Source of the DNA: Clostridiales bacterium
Lineage (GTDB): Bacteria; Bacillota; Clostridia; Oscillospirales; Oscillospiraceae
Direction: 5' to 3'
Assembly: GCA_021205455.1 (NCBI GenBank)
Contig: JAJPXL010000071.1
Span: 1-36,707 of the forward strand
DNA: 36,707 nt
The position numbers and the translations under genes were made by a program. The notes beneath the pieces were generated by a model. The model had not been told where the DNA came from, searched no databases, and was given only the letters and a program-made list of their open reading frames with translations. Below, in pieces: positions 14,460-21,639 of the stretch (the stretch's first letter is position 1; each line of letters opens with the position of its first letter).

Positions 14460-14506
14460 GGTAATTACCTTTGCTATATTATACCAAACCCGTTTCTGGT
14501 TGTCAA
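14460..14506 (-). promoter_or_regulatory. marR-type gene promoter and candidate operator
   Basis: On the minus strand TTGACA (14506-14501) and TATAAT (14483-14478) are 17 bases apart, a perfect consensus. The palindrome GGTAATTACC (14469-14460) lies just after the likely transcription start and is a plausible binding site for the MarR protein itself. Confidence 0.85.
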
Positions 14507-14560
14507 GGTACCAGACTTTTAAAATTCCCTGTAAGTTCCACAGAAAACCGCAATTTGAAA

Positions 14561-14589
14561 TTGACTTTTTCTTGTAAAACAGTTACAAT
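14561..14589 (+). promoter_or_regulatory. Promoter of the PfkB-family kinase gene
   Basis: TTGACT (14561-14566) and TACAAT (14584-14589) are 17 bases apart. It is divergent from the marR promoter, with 54 bases between the two -35 elements, so one regulator could affect both. The leader to the GTG at 14729 is about 130 bases, with no recognised riboswitch. Confidence 0.75.
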
Positions 14590-14728
14590 TAAATGTGCCG
14601 GACGATACGCTGTTCCCCTTTCCGGAACGCCAGTATATAGATGGAGATAGAGAGAGAAGATCCGCCCAGGGTTGCCGCCTTTCCACGCAGGCCGTCTTCC
14701 CGCCGTTTGAAAGCGAGGCTACAGGCTC

Positions 14729-15862
14729 GTGCATAAAGTGATTTCTGCGGGACAGATCTGTATGGATATTTGTCCCGTCTTTTCCCCTCTGACAACCTAT
14801 GCCCACCCCAGCGACCTGCTTGACCCCGGGAAGATCGTTCAGGTGAAGCGCGCCGCCGTCCACACCGGCGGCAGCGTCGGCAATACCGGCCTTGCCCTGA
14901 AGCTGCTGGGCAACGATGTGCAGCTCATCGGGAAAATCGGCTCCGACGCCTTCGGCAGCATTGTCCAAAGCGACCTGCAGCAGGCCGAGGCGGCCGACCA
15001 CCTGATCGTCGATAAGAACAACTCCACCGCCTATTCCATCTTCATCTCCGTCCCCGGCACCGCCCCCTTCATCCTGCACAACGCCGGAGCCAACGAATTC
15101 TTCATGAACACCGATGTGCCGGACAGCGCGCTGCTGAACGCGGAGCTGTTTCACTTCGGCTATCCGCCCATCATGCGGGGGATGTACCAGGATGACGGCA
15201 TCGAGCTGGCCACCCTGTTCCGGCGGGCAAAGACGTTCGGCTGCATCACCAGCATGGACTTCTCCTCCCTGGACCCGGATTCCGACGGCGGGATGACGGA
15301 TTGGCCCACCATCCTGAAGGGGGTGCTGCCCTATGTGGACTTCTTCATCCCCCGCTTTGCAGACCTGTGCTGGGTTTTGGACCGGGATCGGTACTACGCC
15401 CTGCTGGGCGATGCGACCCCCTCGGACATCACCGACCATGTGGTGCTCCGCCGGGACGCCGCCCCTCTGGCCAAATGGGCGCTGGAGCAGGGCTGCGGTG
15501 CTGTCTTGGTCAAAAGCGGCACCACCGGCCTCTACCTGCGCACCAGCTGCCAGGAGCGGGTCTCCCGGTTTTGTGACGGCCACGGTCTGAACACCCGCCT
15601 GTGGGCCAATCGGGAGCTGGTGCAGCCCAGCTTCAAGGCGGACTCCTTCCTCTCTGACACCGGCGCGGGCGAGGTCTGCGTTGCCGCCTTCCTGACCGCC
15701 CTTTTGGACGGGGAGCGGCCGGATGCCTGCGTCTCCCTGGCTGCGGCGGAGGGCGCCAGCTGCGTCTCCAGCTCTGAGGTGCTGGGCGGGCTGCTGACCA
15801 TCCCCCAGCTGAAGCGGCTCATCCTCGCCGGGTGGGAGTATAACACCCCGGCGGATGCTTGA
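14729..15862 (+). CDS. PfkB-family carbohydrate kinase with variant GAGE motif
   Basis: This 377-residue protein has the ribokinase/PfkB layout. The N-terminal strand is MHKVISAGQICMDICPV, followed by the Gly-rich sugar-binding region HTGGSVGNTGLALKLLG (about 46-61) and IGKIGSDAFGSIV. The middle contains FHFGYPPIMRGMY and SMDFSSLDPDSDGG. The C-terminal region AVLVKSGTTGLYLR leads to DTGAGEVCVAAFLTALL near residue 310. In this family the last motif is normally GAGD, with Asp as catalytic base; here it is GAGE (Glu315). Activity or substrate may differ. The start is a GTG at 14729 with a modest GAGG upstream; an in-frame stop at 14708 rules out a much longer protein. A strong terminator follows, so it is a single-gene unit. 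The sugar or nucleoside substrate is unknown. Confidence 0.83.
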   Translation: MHKVISAGQICMDICPVFSPLTTYAHPSDLLDPGKIVQVKRAAVHTGGSVGNTGLALKLLGNDVQLIGKIGSDAFGSIVQSDLQQAEAADHLIVDKNNSTAYSIFISVPGTAPFILHNAGANEFFMNTDVPDSALLNAELFHFGYPPIMRGMYQDDGIELATLFRRAKTFGCITSMDFSSLDPDSDGGMTDWPTILKGVLPYVDFFIPRFADLCWVLDRDRYYALLGDATPSDITDHVVLRRDAAPLAKWALEQGCGAVLVKSGTTGLYLRTSCQERVSRFCDGHGLNTRLWANRELVQPSFKADSFLSDTGAGEVCVAAFLTALLDGERPDACVSLAAAEGASCVSSSEVLGGLLTIPQLKRLILAGWEYNTPADA

Positions 15863-15885
15863 CAGCTTCTCTCACATCTGACTTG

Positions 15886-15943
15886 ACAGCCCTCTGGGAG
15901 GCGCCGAATCGGCAAGCCTCCCAGAGGGCTGTTTTGGTTTTTT
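15886..15943 (+). terminator. Terminator of the PfkB-family kinase gene
   Basis: A perfect 17-bp stem (15886-15902 with 15916-15932) with a 13-base loop is followed by TTTTGGTTTTTT. It is the longest perfect terminator stem I found in the window. Confidence 0.93.
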
Positions 15944-15976
15944 CGCTCAGGATAGCGCTTTCCCGCCGTCCGGCGG

Positions 15977-16016
15977 CAGCCCCGCGCCCTCCCTGTATAC
16001 AGCAGGGGCGCGGCTG
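15977..16016 (-). terminator. GC-rich hairpin after the 140-residue unknown gene
   Basis: CAGCCCCGCGCC (15977-15988) pairs with GGGGCGCGGCTG (16005-16016), with one offset base. It lies about 20 bases past the stop at 16037 on the minus strand. There is no U run, so termination is uncertain. Confidence 0.35.
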
Positions 16017-16036
16017 TCAGCGGGTCAGGCGCGGCA

Positions 16037-16459
16037 TTATGCGGTGCCCTTCAAATCGTCCTCAGGCGTCCACGAGGAGATGGTGGGAGCCTTGTACTTC
16101 CTCCTGGCGCGCTGGTCCGGGTACTCCAGCGTAATGCGGAGCTTCTGGACGGTGATACCCTTCGCGTCCACCAGGAGCTTCAGCTCGGCCCAGTTGCCGG
16201 GCAGCTCCATGTTCCCGGCGGACACGACGCACACCAGGCGCTTGGCCCTGCCCTTGCCGGAGCTCAGCCGCATCTCATAGCTCGCGGGGACCAGCCTCCT
16301 GAGGAGCTTGTCGTTCCGCTTCAGGTACCGCTGCACAGCGTACTTTGCGGTGGAAACGCTCAGAGGCTCCGGTACGTCTCTCGTATCGAGACGGAACTCC
16401 TTTGCGAAGGAAAGCTCGTAGCCGATGGAGCAGAGTTTGTTGTTTTCGTAGATGTCCAT
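16037..16459 (-). CDS. Hypothetical protein (140 residues) behind an attenuator-like leader
   Basis: The ATG at 16459 has GGAGG 8 bases upstream; a longer frame starting at 16510 would begin within the leader hairpins and lacks a ribosome site. The protein starts MDIYENNKLCSIGYELSFAK. It is soluble and basic in the middle (YAVQRYLKRNDKLLRRLVPA, then RLSSGKGRAKRLVCVVSAGN). The C-terminal half alternates strand-like segments (AELKLLVDAKGITVQKLRIT) and ends in SSWTPEDDLKGTA. I recognise no family. It is expressed from a consensus promoter through a leader with two terminator-like hairpins, divergent from the trp operon. No partner gene lies on the same strand nearby. The regulated leader suggests a conditional role, but none can be named. 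Confidence 0.72.
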   Translation of the reverse strand: MDIYENNKLCSIGYELSFAKEFRLDTRDVPEPLSVSTAKYAVQRYLKRNDKLLRRLVPASYEMRLSSGKGRAKRLVCVVSAGNMELPGNWAELKLLVDAKGITVQKLRITLEYPDQRARRKYKAPTISSWTPEDDLKGTA

Positions 16460-16506
16460 GTCACATACCTCCAAAAAAATCAGTGGGTGGTTTGATTGGA
16501 GCAAGT

Positions 16507-16613
16507 GCAAAAGAAACGCACTATGCCCTGATGGTGGGTCAACAGGGCATAGTGCGAAGCAAAAAGAGAAACACTATCCCCACTGACTCATCCATTCAAT
16601 AGCAATAGTGTTT
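16507..16613 (-). promoter_or_regulatory. Leader with two tandem terminator-like hairpins (candidate attenuator)
   Basis: In transcript order, the first hairpin pairs 16613-16605 with 16577-16569 (AAACACTAT/ATAGTGTTT, 9 bp) and is followed by CTCTTTTTGC. The second pairs 16556-16543 with 16530-16517 (14 bp, perfect) and is followed by TTTCTTTTGC. The 3' arm of the first (GGGGATAGTG) can also pair with the 5' arm of the second (CACTATGCCC) at 9 of 10 positions. Four segments with 1:2, 3:4 and alternative 2:3 pairing form the classic attenuator layout. The sensed signal is unknown. Confidence 0.6.
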
Positions 16614-16637
16614 TGCGTTCCTCCTGGAACTGTGTAT

Positions 16638-16666
16638 ATCATAACACAGGGCGCGCCGTTTGTCAA
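16638..16666 (-). promoter_or_regulatory. Promoter of the 140-residue unknown gene
   Basis: On the minus strand TTGACA (16666-16661) and TATGAT (16643-16638) are 17 bases apart. Transcription starts about 170 bases before the start codon, leaving room for the hairpin leader. Confidence 0.85.
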
Positions 16667-16775
16667 CCTCTTTTTCATATGATTAAAAAAAACGTTACCG
16701 GATGGGCAGTGGGAACGAGCTGCCGCCCAATCCTGGGTACGGAGAAAGTTTCCACGCTTTCTTGTTAAAATGAAG

Positions 16776-16804
16776 TTGACAAACACGTCCAACGGGGATA
16801 TAAT
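16776..16804 (+). promoter_or_regulatory. Promoter of the trp operon
   Basis: TTGACA (16776-16781) and TATAAT (16799-16804) are exactly consensus with a 17-base spacer. It drives the T-box leader and the six-gene trp operon. Confidence 0.92.
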
Positions 16805-16814
16805 AATTATATCA

Positions 16815-17095
16815 ATTTGAATATCGTCCATGAAACCGTTGAGGTGGAAGTAAAGGCGCGAGAGGTACTCACAGAGAGTCGGCAGGGCTGGGAAGCCGGC
16901 AGTGGCTGCGCGTCACAATGGTCCACTGAGGGCGCGGGGAACGGAGCGGGAACGCTCTCAGTATGCCGCGACGTTCGGCTCGCGTCAGCAGCCGGAGATA
17001 TGCTGGTATCTCAAAAGTGCGTGGGTCTCCCACGAAGCAAGGTGGCACCGCGGAGCAATCCGTCCTTGAGAAGTTCTTCTCATGGGCGGTTTTTT
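16815..17095 (+). ncRNA. T-box leader of the trp operon (tryptophan)
   Basis: The T-box core AAGGTGGCACCGCGG lies at 17039-17053. It is followed by the terminator stem CCGTCC (17060-17065) with GGGCGG (17084-17089), an inner TGAGAAG/CTTCTCA helix, and a T6 run at 17090-17095. Stem I features include AGAGAG (16873-16878) and the distal GGGCTGGGAAGCC. A hairpin GTGGG/CCCAC (17021-17033) precedes the core. The likely specifier is TGG at 16919-16921 (in ACAATGGTCC), matching Trp. Uncharged tRNA-Trp would favour the antiterminator and so operon expression. The specifier choice also relies on the genes downstream. Confidence 0.92.
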
Positions 17096-17122
17096 CATGT
17101 CACAAAAAGGAGCGACGACACC

Positions 17123-18598
17123 ATGAGCATCACCTACCTGCCCACCCTGGAGGAGGCCAGGGGCTACCGGGACAGCTATCGCTGCGTCCCCGTCAGCCGC
17201 ACCATCCTCTCCGACTGCCGCACGCCGGTGGAGCTGCTGCGGATTCTGAAATCCGTCAGCCGCCACTGTTTCCTGCTGGAATCCGCCGAGCAGCAGCAGA
17301 CCTGGGGACGCTACACCTTTCTGGGCTACGACCCCAAGCTGGAGCTGACCTGCCAGAGCGGAACGCTGAAAATCACCTCCGGCTTCACCATGACGGTGGA
17401 GACGAAGGACCCCGCCCAGTATATCCGCCAAATCGTGGACGACAACCGCGCCCCCCGCATCGAGGGGCTGCCCCCCTTCACCGGCGGGCTGATGGGCTAC
17501 TTCTCCTATGACTATATCAAGTACGCCGAGCCCAGCCTGAACCTGGACGCGGAGGACGTGGAGCGGTTCAACGATGTGGATTTGATGCTGTTTGACAAGC
17601 TGATCTGTTTTGACAACTATAAGCAGACCATCACCGTCATTGTCAACATCAAGACCGATGAGCTGGAGGAGAACTACGGCAAGGCCCTGCTGGAGCTGGA
17701 CCAGATGGTGCAGCTCATCCAGCACGGCACCCCAAAGCAGAATAAGCCTCTGGTGCTGAAAAGCGACTTCCGCCCCCTCTTTGACCGGGACGCCTACTGC
17801 GCCATGGTGGAGCAGGCCCGGCACTACATCTATGAGGGGGACATCTTCCAGGTGGTGCTGTCCAACCGGCTGGAGGCGGAGGCGGAGGGCAGCCTGTTTG
17901 ACACCTACCGGCTCCTCCGGGCCAGCAACCCCTCCCCCTATATGTTCTACATGGTGTCGGACGACATCGAGATGGCCGGGGCCTCCCCGGAGACGCTGGT
18001 GAAGCTCCAGGACGGCATCCTCCACACCTTCCCCCTGGCGGGTACCCGCCCCAGAGGCGCCACCGAGCAGGAGGACAGGGCCCTGGAGGAAGGGCTTCTG
18101 GCCGACCCCAAGGAGTGCAGCGAGCATAATATGCTGGTGGACCTGGGCCGGAACGACATCGGCCGCCTGTCCAAATTCGGCACGGTGGAGGTGGAGCAGT
18201 ACATGGAGGTGCTGCGCTACTCCCACGTCATGCACATCGGCTCCACCGTCCGGGGGGAGATTCGGGAGGACTGCGATGCGCTGGACGCCATAGGCTGCGT
18301 CCTCCCGGCGGGCACCCTGTCCGGCGCGCCCAAGATTCGCGCCTGCGAAATCATCAACGAGCTGGAGAACAACAAGCGGGGCATCTACGGCGGGGCCATC
18401 GGCTATATCGACTTCACCGGCAACATGGATACCTGCATCGCTATCCGGCTGGCCTTCAAGAAGAACGGCAAGGTCTTTGTCCGCTCCGGGGCGGGCATTG
18501 TGGCCGACTCCGTGCCGGAGAAAGAATACCAGGAGTGCATCAACAAGGCGGCGGCCTGCGTCAACGCCGTCCGCGCCAGCGAAGGGGGCATTGACTGA
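17123..18598 (+). CDS. trpE: Anthranilate synthase component I
   Basis: This 491-residue enzyme makes anthranilate from chorismate with ammonia supplied by TrpG. The tryptophan feedback-site motif LLES is at residues 51-54. The catalytic chorismate-binding domain occupies the C-terminal half, with DIFQVVLSNRLEAEAEGSLF, then FPLAGTRPRGAT, LVDLGRNDIGR, PAGTLSGAPK and YGGAIGYIDFTGNMDTCIAI in the normal order. The ATG at 17123 has AAAAGGAG about 10 bases upstream and is the first start after the T-box terminator; a longer open frame upstream runs through the leader RNA and is not coding. The stop TGA is one base before the trpGD ATG, so translation is probably coupled. Expression depends on the T-box leader. 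Confidence 0.96.
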   Translation: MSITYLPTLEEARGYRDSYRCVPVSRTILSDCRTPVELLRILKSVSRHCFLLESAEQQQTWGRYTFLGYDPKLELTCQSGTLKITSGFTMTVETKDPAQYIRQIVDDNRAPRIEGLPPFTGGLMGYFSYDYIKYAEPSLNLDAEDVERFNDVDLMLFDKLICFDNYKQTITVIVNIKTDELEENYGKALLELDQMVQLIQHGTPKQNKPLVLKSDFRPLFDRDAYCAMVEQARHYIYEGDIFQVVLSNRLEAEAEGSLFDTYRLLRASNPSPYMFYMVSDDIEMAGASPETLVKLQDGILHTFPLAGTRPRGATEQEDRALEEGLLADPKECSEHNMLVDLGRNDIGRLSKFGTVEVEQYMEVLRYSHVMHIGSTVRGEIREDCDALDAIGCVLPAGTLSGAPKIRACEIINELENNKRGIYGGAIGYIDFTGNMDTCIAIRLAFKKNGKVFVRSGAGIVADSVPEKEYQECINKAAACVNAVRASEGGID

Positions 18599-18599
18599 C

Positions 18600-20186
18600 A
18601 TGATTCTCCTGATCGACAACTACGACAGCTTTTCCTACAACCTGTACCAGCTCATCGGCAGCATCGACCCCGACATTCGGGTGGTGCGGAACGACCAAAT
18701 TTCCCTTGAGGAAATCGCCGCCCTGGCCCCTACCCACATCGTCCTGTCCCCCGGCCCCGGACGGCCCAGGGACGCGGGCATCTGCGAGGAGGTGGTCCTC
18801 CGCTTCGCCGGGAAAATCCCCATCCTGGGGGTCTGTCTGGGCCATCAGGCCATCTGCGAAGCCTACGGCGCTACGGTCAGCTATGCGAAAAAGCTGATGC
18901 ACGGGAAGCAGAGCAACGTCACCTTAGATTGCAGCGTCCCTCTGTTTTACGGCCTGCCCAAGGTGATTCCCTGCGCCCGGTACCATTCCCTGGCCGCCGT
19001 GGCGGATACCATCCCGCCCTGTCTTAAAGTGATTGCCACCTCTGACGACGGCGAAGTGATGGCGGTGAAGCACAAGGACTACCCGGTTTACGGGCTGCAA
19101 TTCCACCCAGAGTCCATTATGACCCCAGAGGGGCATAACATATTAGTCAATTTTTTAGCAGGAGGAGACAAAAAAATGATTAAAGAAGCCATTATTAAGC
19201 TGAGCGACAGAAACGACCTGAGCTATGACGAGACGGTAGCCTGCGTCAACGAGATTATGGACGGCAACACCACCCAGGTGGAGACTGCCGGCTTCCTGAT
19301 GGGGCTTTCCGTCAAGGGGGAGACCACCGACGAGATTGCCGCCGCCGCCCGGGCCATGCGGGACCACGCCACCCCCATGCCCCACGAGGGCGAGGTGCTG
19401 GAAATCGTGGGCACCGGCGGCGACCGCTCCAACACCATCAACGTCTCCACCACGGCGGCCCTGGTGATCGCCGCCGGCGGCGTGCAGGTGGCAAAGCACG
19501 GCAACACCGCCGCCTCTTCCAAGTGCGGCGCAGCGGACTGCCTGGAGGCGTTGGGGGTCGATACAAAGCTGGCCCCGGAGAAGATGGCGAAGGTGCTGGC
19601 GGACACCGGTATGTGCTTTATGCACGCCCAGGTCTACCACAGCGCCATGAAGTACGTCGGCCCTGTCCGCAAGGCGCTGGGCTGCCACACCGTGTTCAAC
19701 GTCCTGGGCCCCCTGACCAACCCCGCCTCCAACACCATGCAGGTCATGGGCGTCTACAAGGAGGAGCTGGTGAAGCCCATGGCAGACGTCCTCTCCCGGT
19801 TGGGGGTGAGACGGGGCGTAGTGGTCTACGGTCAGGACGTGATGGATGAGGTGTCCATCTCCGCCCCCACCTCCATCTGCGAGTTCAACGGGGATGAGCG
19901 GCTGTACTACGTCATCACCCCGGAGGACTGCGGCCTGACCCGTGCCCAGAAGTCCGATGTTGTGGGCGGCGACCCCGCCTATAACGCCCAGGTCGCCCGG
20001 GACATCCTCTCCGGCAAGGAGCGCGGCCCGAAGCGTGACATCGTGCTGATGAACGCCGGCTGCGGCCTGTATATCGCAGACAAAGCGCCCTCCATCCCCG
20101 ACGGCGTGAAGCTGGCGGCGGAGCTGATCGACAGCGGCAAGGCCATCGCCAAGCTGGACGAATTTATCGCCGCCTGCCGCGCATAA
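18600..20186 (+). CDS. trpGD: Fused anthranilate synthase component II / anthranilate phosphoribosyltransferase
   Basis: This single frame of 528 residues joins two enzymes. Residues 1-187 are the TrpG glutaminase: nucleophile Cys79 in GVCLGHQA and partners His169 and Glu171 in FHPES. Residues 193-528 are TrpD, which adds phosphoribose to anthranilate: MIKEAIIKLSDRNDLSYDET, then IVGTGGDRSNTINVSTTAA, then VAKHGNTAASSKCGAADCLE. At the junction lie AGGAGGAGA (19160-19168), a run of seven A (19170-19176) and ATG at 19176, so TrpD also has its own ribosome site and start. One extra A, or a -1 slip, would end TrpG at TAA 19181-19183, overlapping the trpD start. The fusion may thus be natural, partial, or an indel error. 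Confidence 0.92.
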   Translation: MILLIDNYDSFSYNLYQLIGSIDPDIRVVRNDQISLEEIAALAPTHIVLSPGPGRPRDAGICEEVVLRFAGKIPILGVCLGHQAICEAYGATVSYAKKLMHGKQSNVTLDCSVPLFYGLPKVIPCARYHSLAAVADTIPPCLKVIATSDDGEVMAVKHKDYPVYGLQFHPESIMTPEGHNILVNFLAGGDKKMIKEAIIKLSDRNDLSYDETVACVNEIMDGNTTQVETAGFLMGLSVKGETTDEIAAAARAMRDHATPMPHEGEVLEIVGTGGDRSNTINVSTTAALVIAAGGVQVAKHGNTAASSKCGAADCLEALGVDTKLAPEKMAKVLADTGMCFMHAQVYHSAMKYVGPVRKALGCHTVFNVLGPLTNPASNTMQVMGVYKEELVKPMADVLSRLGVRRGVVVYGQDVMDEVSISAPTSICEFNGDERLYYVITPEDCGLTRAQKSDVVGGDPAYNAQVARDILSGKERGPKRDIVLMNAGCGLYIADKAPSIPDGVKLAAELIDSGKAIAKLDEFIAACRA

Positions 20187-20208
20187 CACAGGACAGAGAG
20201 GAACCGAC

Positions 20209-20994
20209 ATGGCTACGATTTTAGACGCCCTGGCGGACTACGCCCGGGAGCGGGTGCTGCGCGACAGCGAGGAGACCTCTCTGGACGTGATGCAGGAGCT
20301 GGCCCAGCAGGGCGGCCTGGCCAACGGCGCAGCCTTTGACGCCGCTCTGCGGAAGGAGGGGATGAGCTTCCTCTGCGAGGTGAAAAAAGCCTCCCCCTCC
20401 AAGGGCATCATCGCCCGGGACTTCCCCTATCTGGACATCGCCAGGGACTATGAGGCGGCGGGGGCAGACTGCATCTCCTGCCTGACCGAGCCCAAGTGGT
20501 TCCTTGGCTCTGACCAAATCTTCACGGAGATTCGCGCCGCCGTCTCCATCCCCATGCTCCGCAAGGACTTCGTGGTGGACGAATATCAAATCTACCAGGC
20601 TAAGGTTATGGGAGCCAACTGCGTGCTGCTGATTTGCACCCTGCTGGACACCCCCACCCTGGCCCGGTACTTGGAGCTGTGCCACCGGCTGGGGCTGGCC
20701 GCCCTGGTGGAGACCCACGACGCCAGGGAAATCGCCTCTGCCGTGGAGGTGGGGGCGACCATCATCGGGGTGAATAACCGGAATTTGAAGGACTTTTCGG
20801 TGGACTTCTCCAACGCCGCACGGCTGCGGGACCTGATTCCCCCTACCGCCCTCTATGTGGCGGAGTCCGGGGTGAAGAACGCCGGTGACGTGGCCGCCCT
20901 CCGCGCTATCGGTGCGGACGCTGTGCTGATTGGGGAGGCGCTGATGCGGGCCGCCGACAAAAAGCGGATGCTGGACAGCCTGAAAGGGGGCTGA
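20209..20994 (+). CDS. trpC: Indole-3-glycerol phosphate synthase
   Basis: The 261-residue TIM-barrel enzyme converts carboxyphenylamino-deoxyribulose phosphate to indole-3-glycerol phosphate. Recognised blocks are FLCEVKKASPSKGIIARDF (residues 53-71), with the catalytic Lys of the KASPSKG loop. Then come AISCLTEPKWFLGS-type sequence (here CISCLTEPKWFLGS), LRKDFVVDEYQIYQAKVMGA, GVNNRNLKDFSVD and VAESGVKNAGDV. Length is normal. GAGAGGAACC precedes the ATG. It is a separate gene, not fused to trpF as in enteric bacteria, and lies 22 bases after trpGD. Confidence 0.97.
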   Translation: MATILDALADYARERVLRDSEETSLDVMQELAQQGGLANGAAFDAALRKEGMSFLCEVKKASPSKGIIARDFPYLDIARDYEAAGADCISCLTEPKWFLGSDQIFTEIRAAVSIPMLRKDFVVDEYQIYQAKVMGANCVLLICTLLDTPTLARYLELCHRLGLAALVETHDAREIASAVEVGATIIGVNNRNLKDFSVDFSNAARLRDLIPPTALYVAESGVKNAGDVAALRAIGADAVLIGEALMRAADKKRMLDSLKGG

Positions 20995-20997
20995 CCC

Positions 20998-21606
20998 ATG
21001 ACGAAAATCAAGCTCTGCGGCCTGCGGCGGCTGGAGGACATCGCCGCCGTCAATGCGGTGCAGCCGGACTACGCCGGGGTGATTCTGGCCCGGAACCCGA
21101 AGTTCTGGCGGGCCATCTCCCCGGAGCAGGCCGGACGGATGCGGGAGGCGCTGGACAGCGCCATCCCCCTGGTGGGGGTGTTTGTGGACGACGACCCGGC
21201 CTATATGGAGGGGCTGCTCCGGGCCGGTATCATCGACATCGCCCAGCTCCACGGCCACGAGACGGCGGATACCGTCCGCGCCCTGGCTGACGCTGCGGGG
21301 AAACCCGTCTGGAAGGCGTTCCAGGTGAAAACCCCGGCGGACGTGGCTGCCGCCGTCCAGACTCCGGCGGCCATGCCCCTCTTAGACAGCGGCGCCGGCT
21401 GTGGCGTCACCTTTGACTGGAGCCTGGTGGCGGGGGTATCCCGCCCCTTCCTGCTGGCGGGTGGGCTGACCCCGGAGAACCTGTCCGCCGCCATCGCCCA
21501 GGTGCATCCCTGGGGAGTGGACATCTCTAGCGGCATCGAGACGGACCGCCTCAAGGACCCGGACAAGATGCGCCGGGCGGTGGCCGCCGTCCGCACCCTC
21601 CCCTGA
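20998..21606 (+). CDS. trpF: Phosphoribosylanthranilate isomerase
   Basis: The 202-residue product isomerises phosphoribosylanthranilate. It starts MTKIKLCGLRRLEDIAAVNA, where KLCG holds the catalytic Cys of the KxCG motif. It then has GVFVDDDPAYMEGLL, DIAQLHGHET, PLLDSGAGCGVTFDWSLVAG with the catalytic Asp, and LLAGGLTPENL before GVDISSGIET near the end. Length and order fit the family. It starts 3 bases after the trpC stop with AAAGGGGG as ribosome site, so the two are tightly linked. Confidence 0.96.
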   Translation: MTKIKLCGLRRLEDIAAVNAVQPDYAGVILARNPKFWRAISPEQAGRMREALDSAIPLVGVFVDDDPAYMEGLLRAGIIDIAQLHGHETADTVRALADAAGKPVWKAFQVKTPADVAAAVQTPAAMPLLDSGAGCGVTFDWSLVAGVSRPFLLAGGLTPENLSAAIAQVHPWGVDISSGIETDRLKDPDKMRRAVAAVRTLP

Positions 21607-21639
21607 GGGGCTATTCTACAAGTAAAGGAGCAATTCCCC

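Noticed and set aside
16574-16831. An 85-codon minus-strand frame over the divergent promoter region, ending with two Trp codons (IEWMSQWG), as a gene or trp-type leader peptide
   Set aside because: Its start lies upstream of the mapped-by-eye promoter, so the start would not be transcribed. Within the transcript no start codon sits at a proper distance from the AGGAGG at 16621-16626. The two Trp codons near the trp operon are probably chance.
16817-17122. N-terminal extension of TrpE by about 100 codons
   Set aside because: This open stretch runs through the T-box stem I, the core and the terminator; the family start and ribosome site are at 17123.
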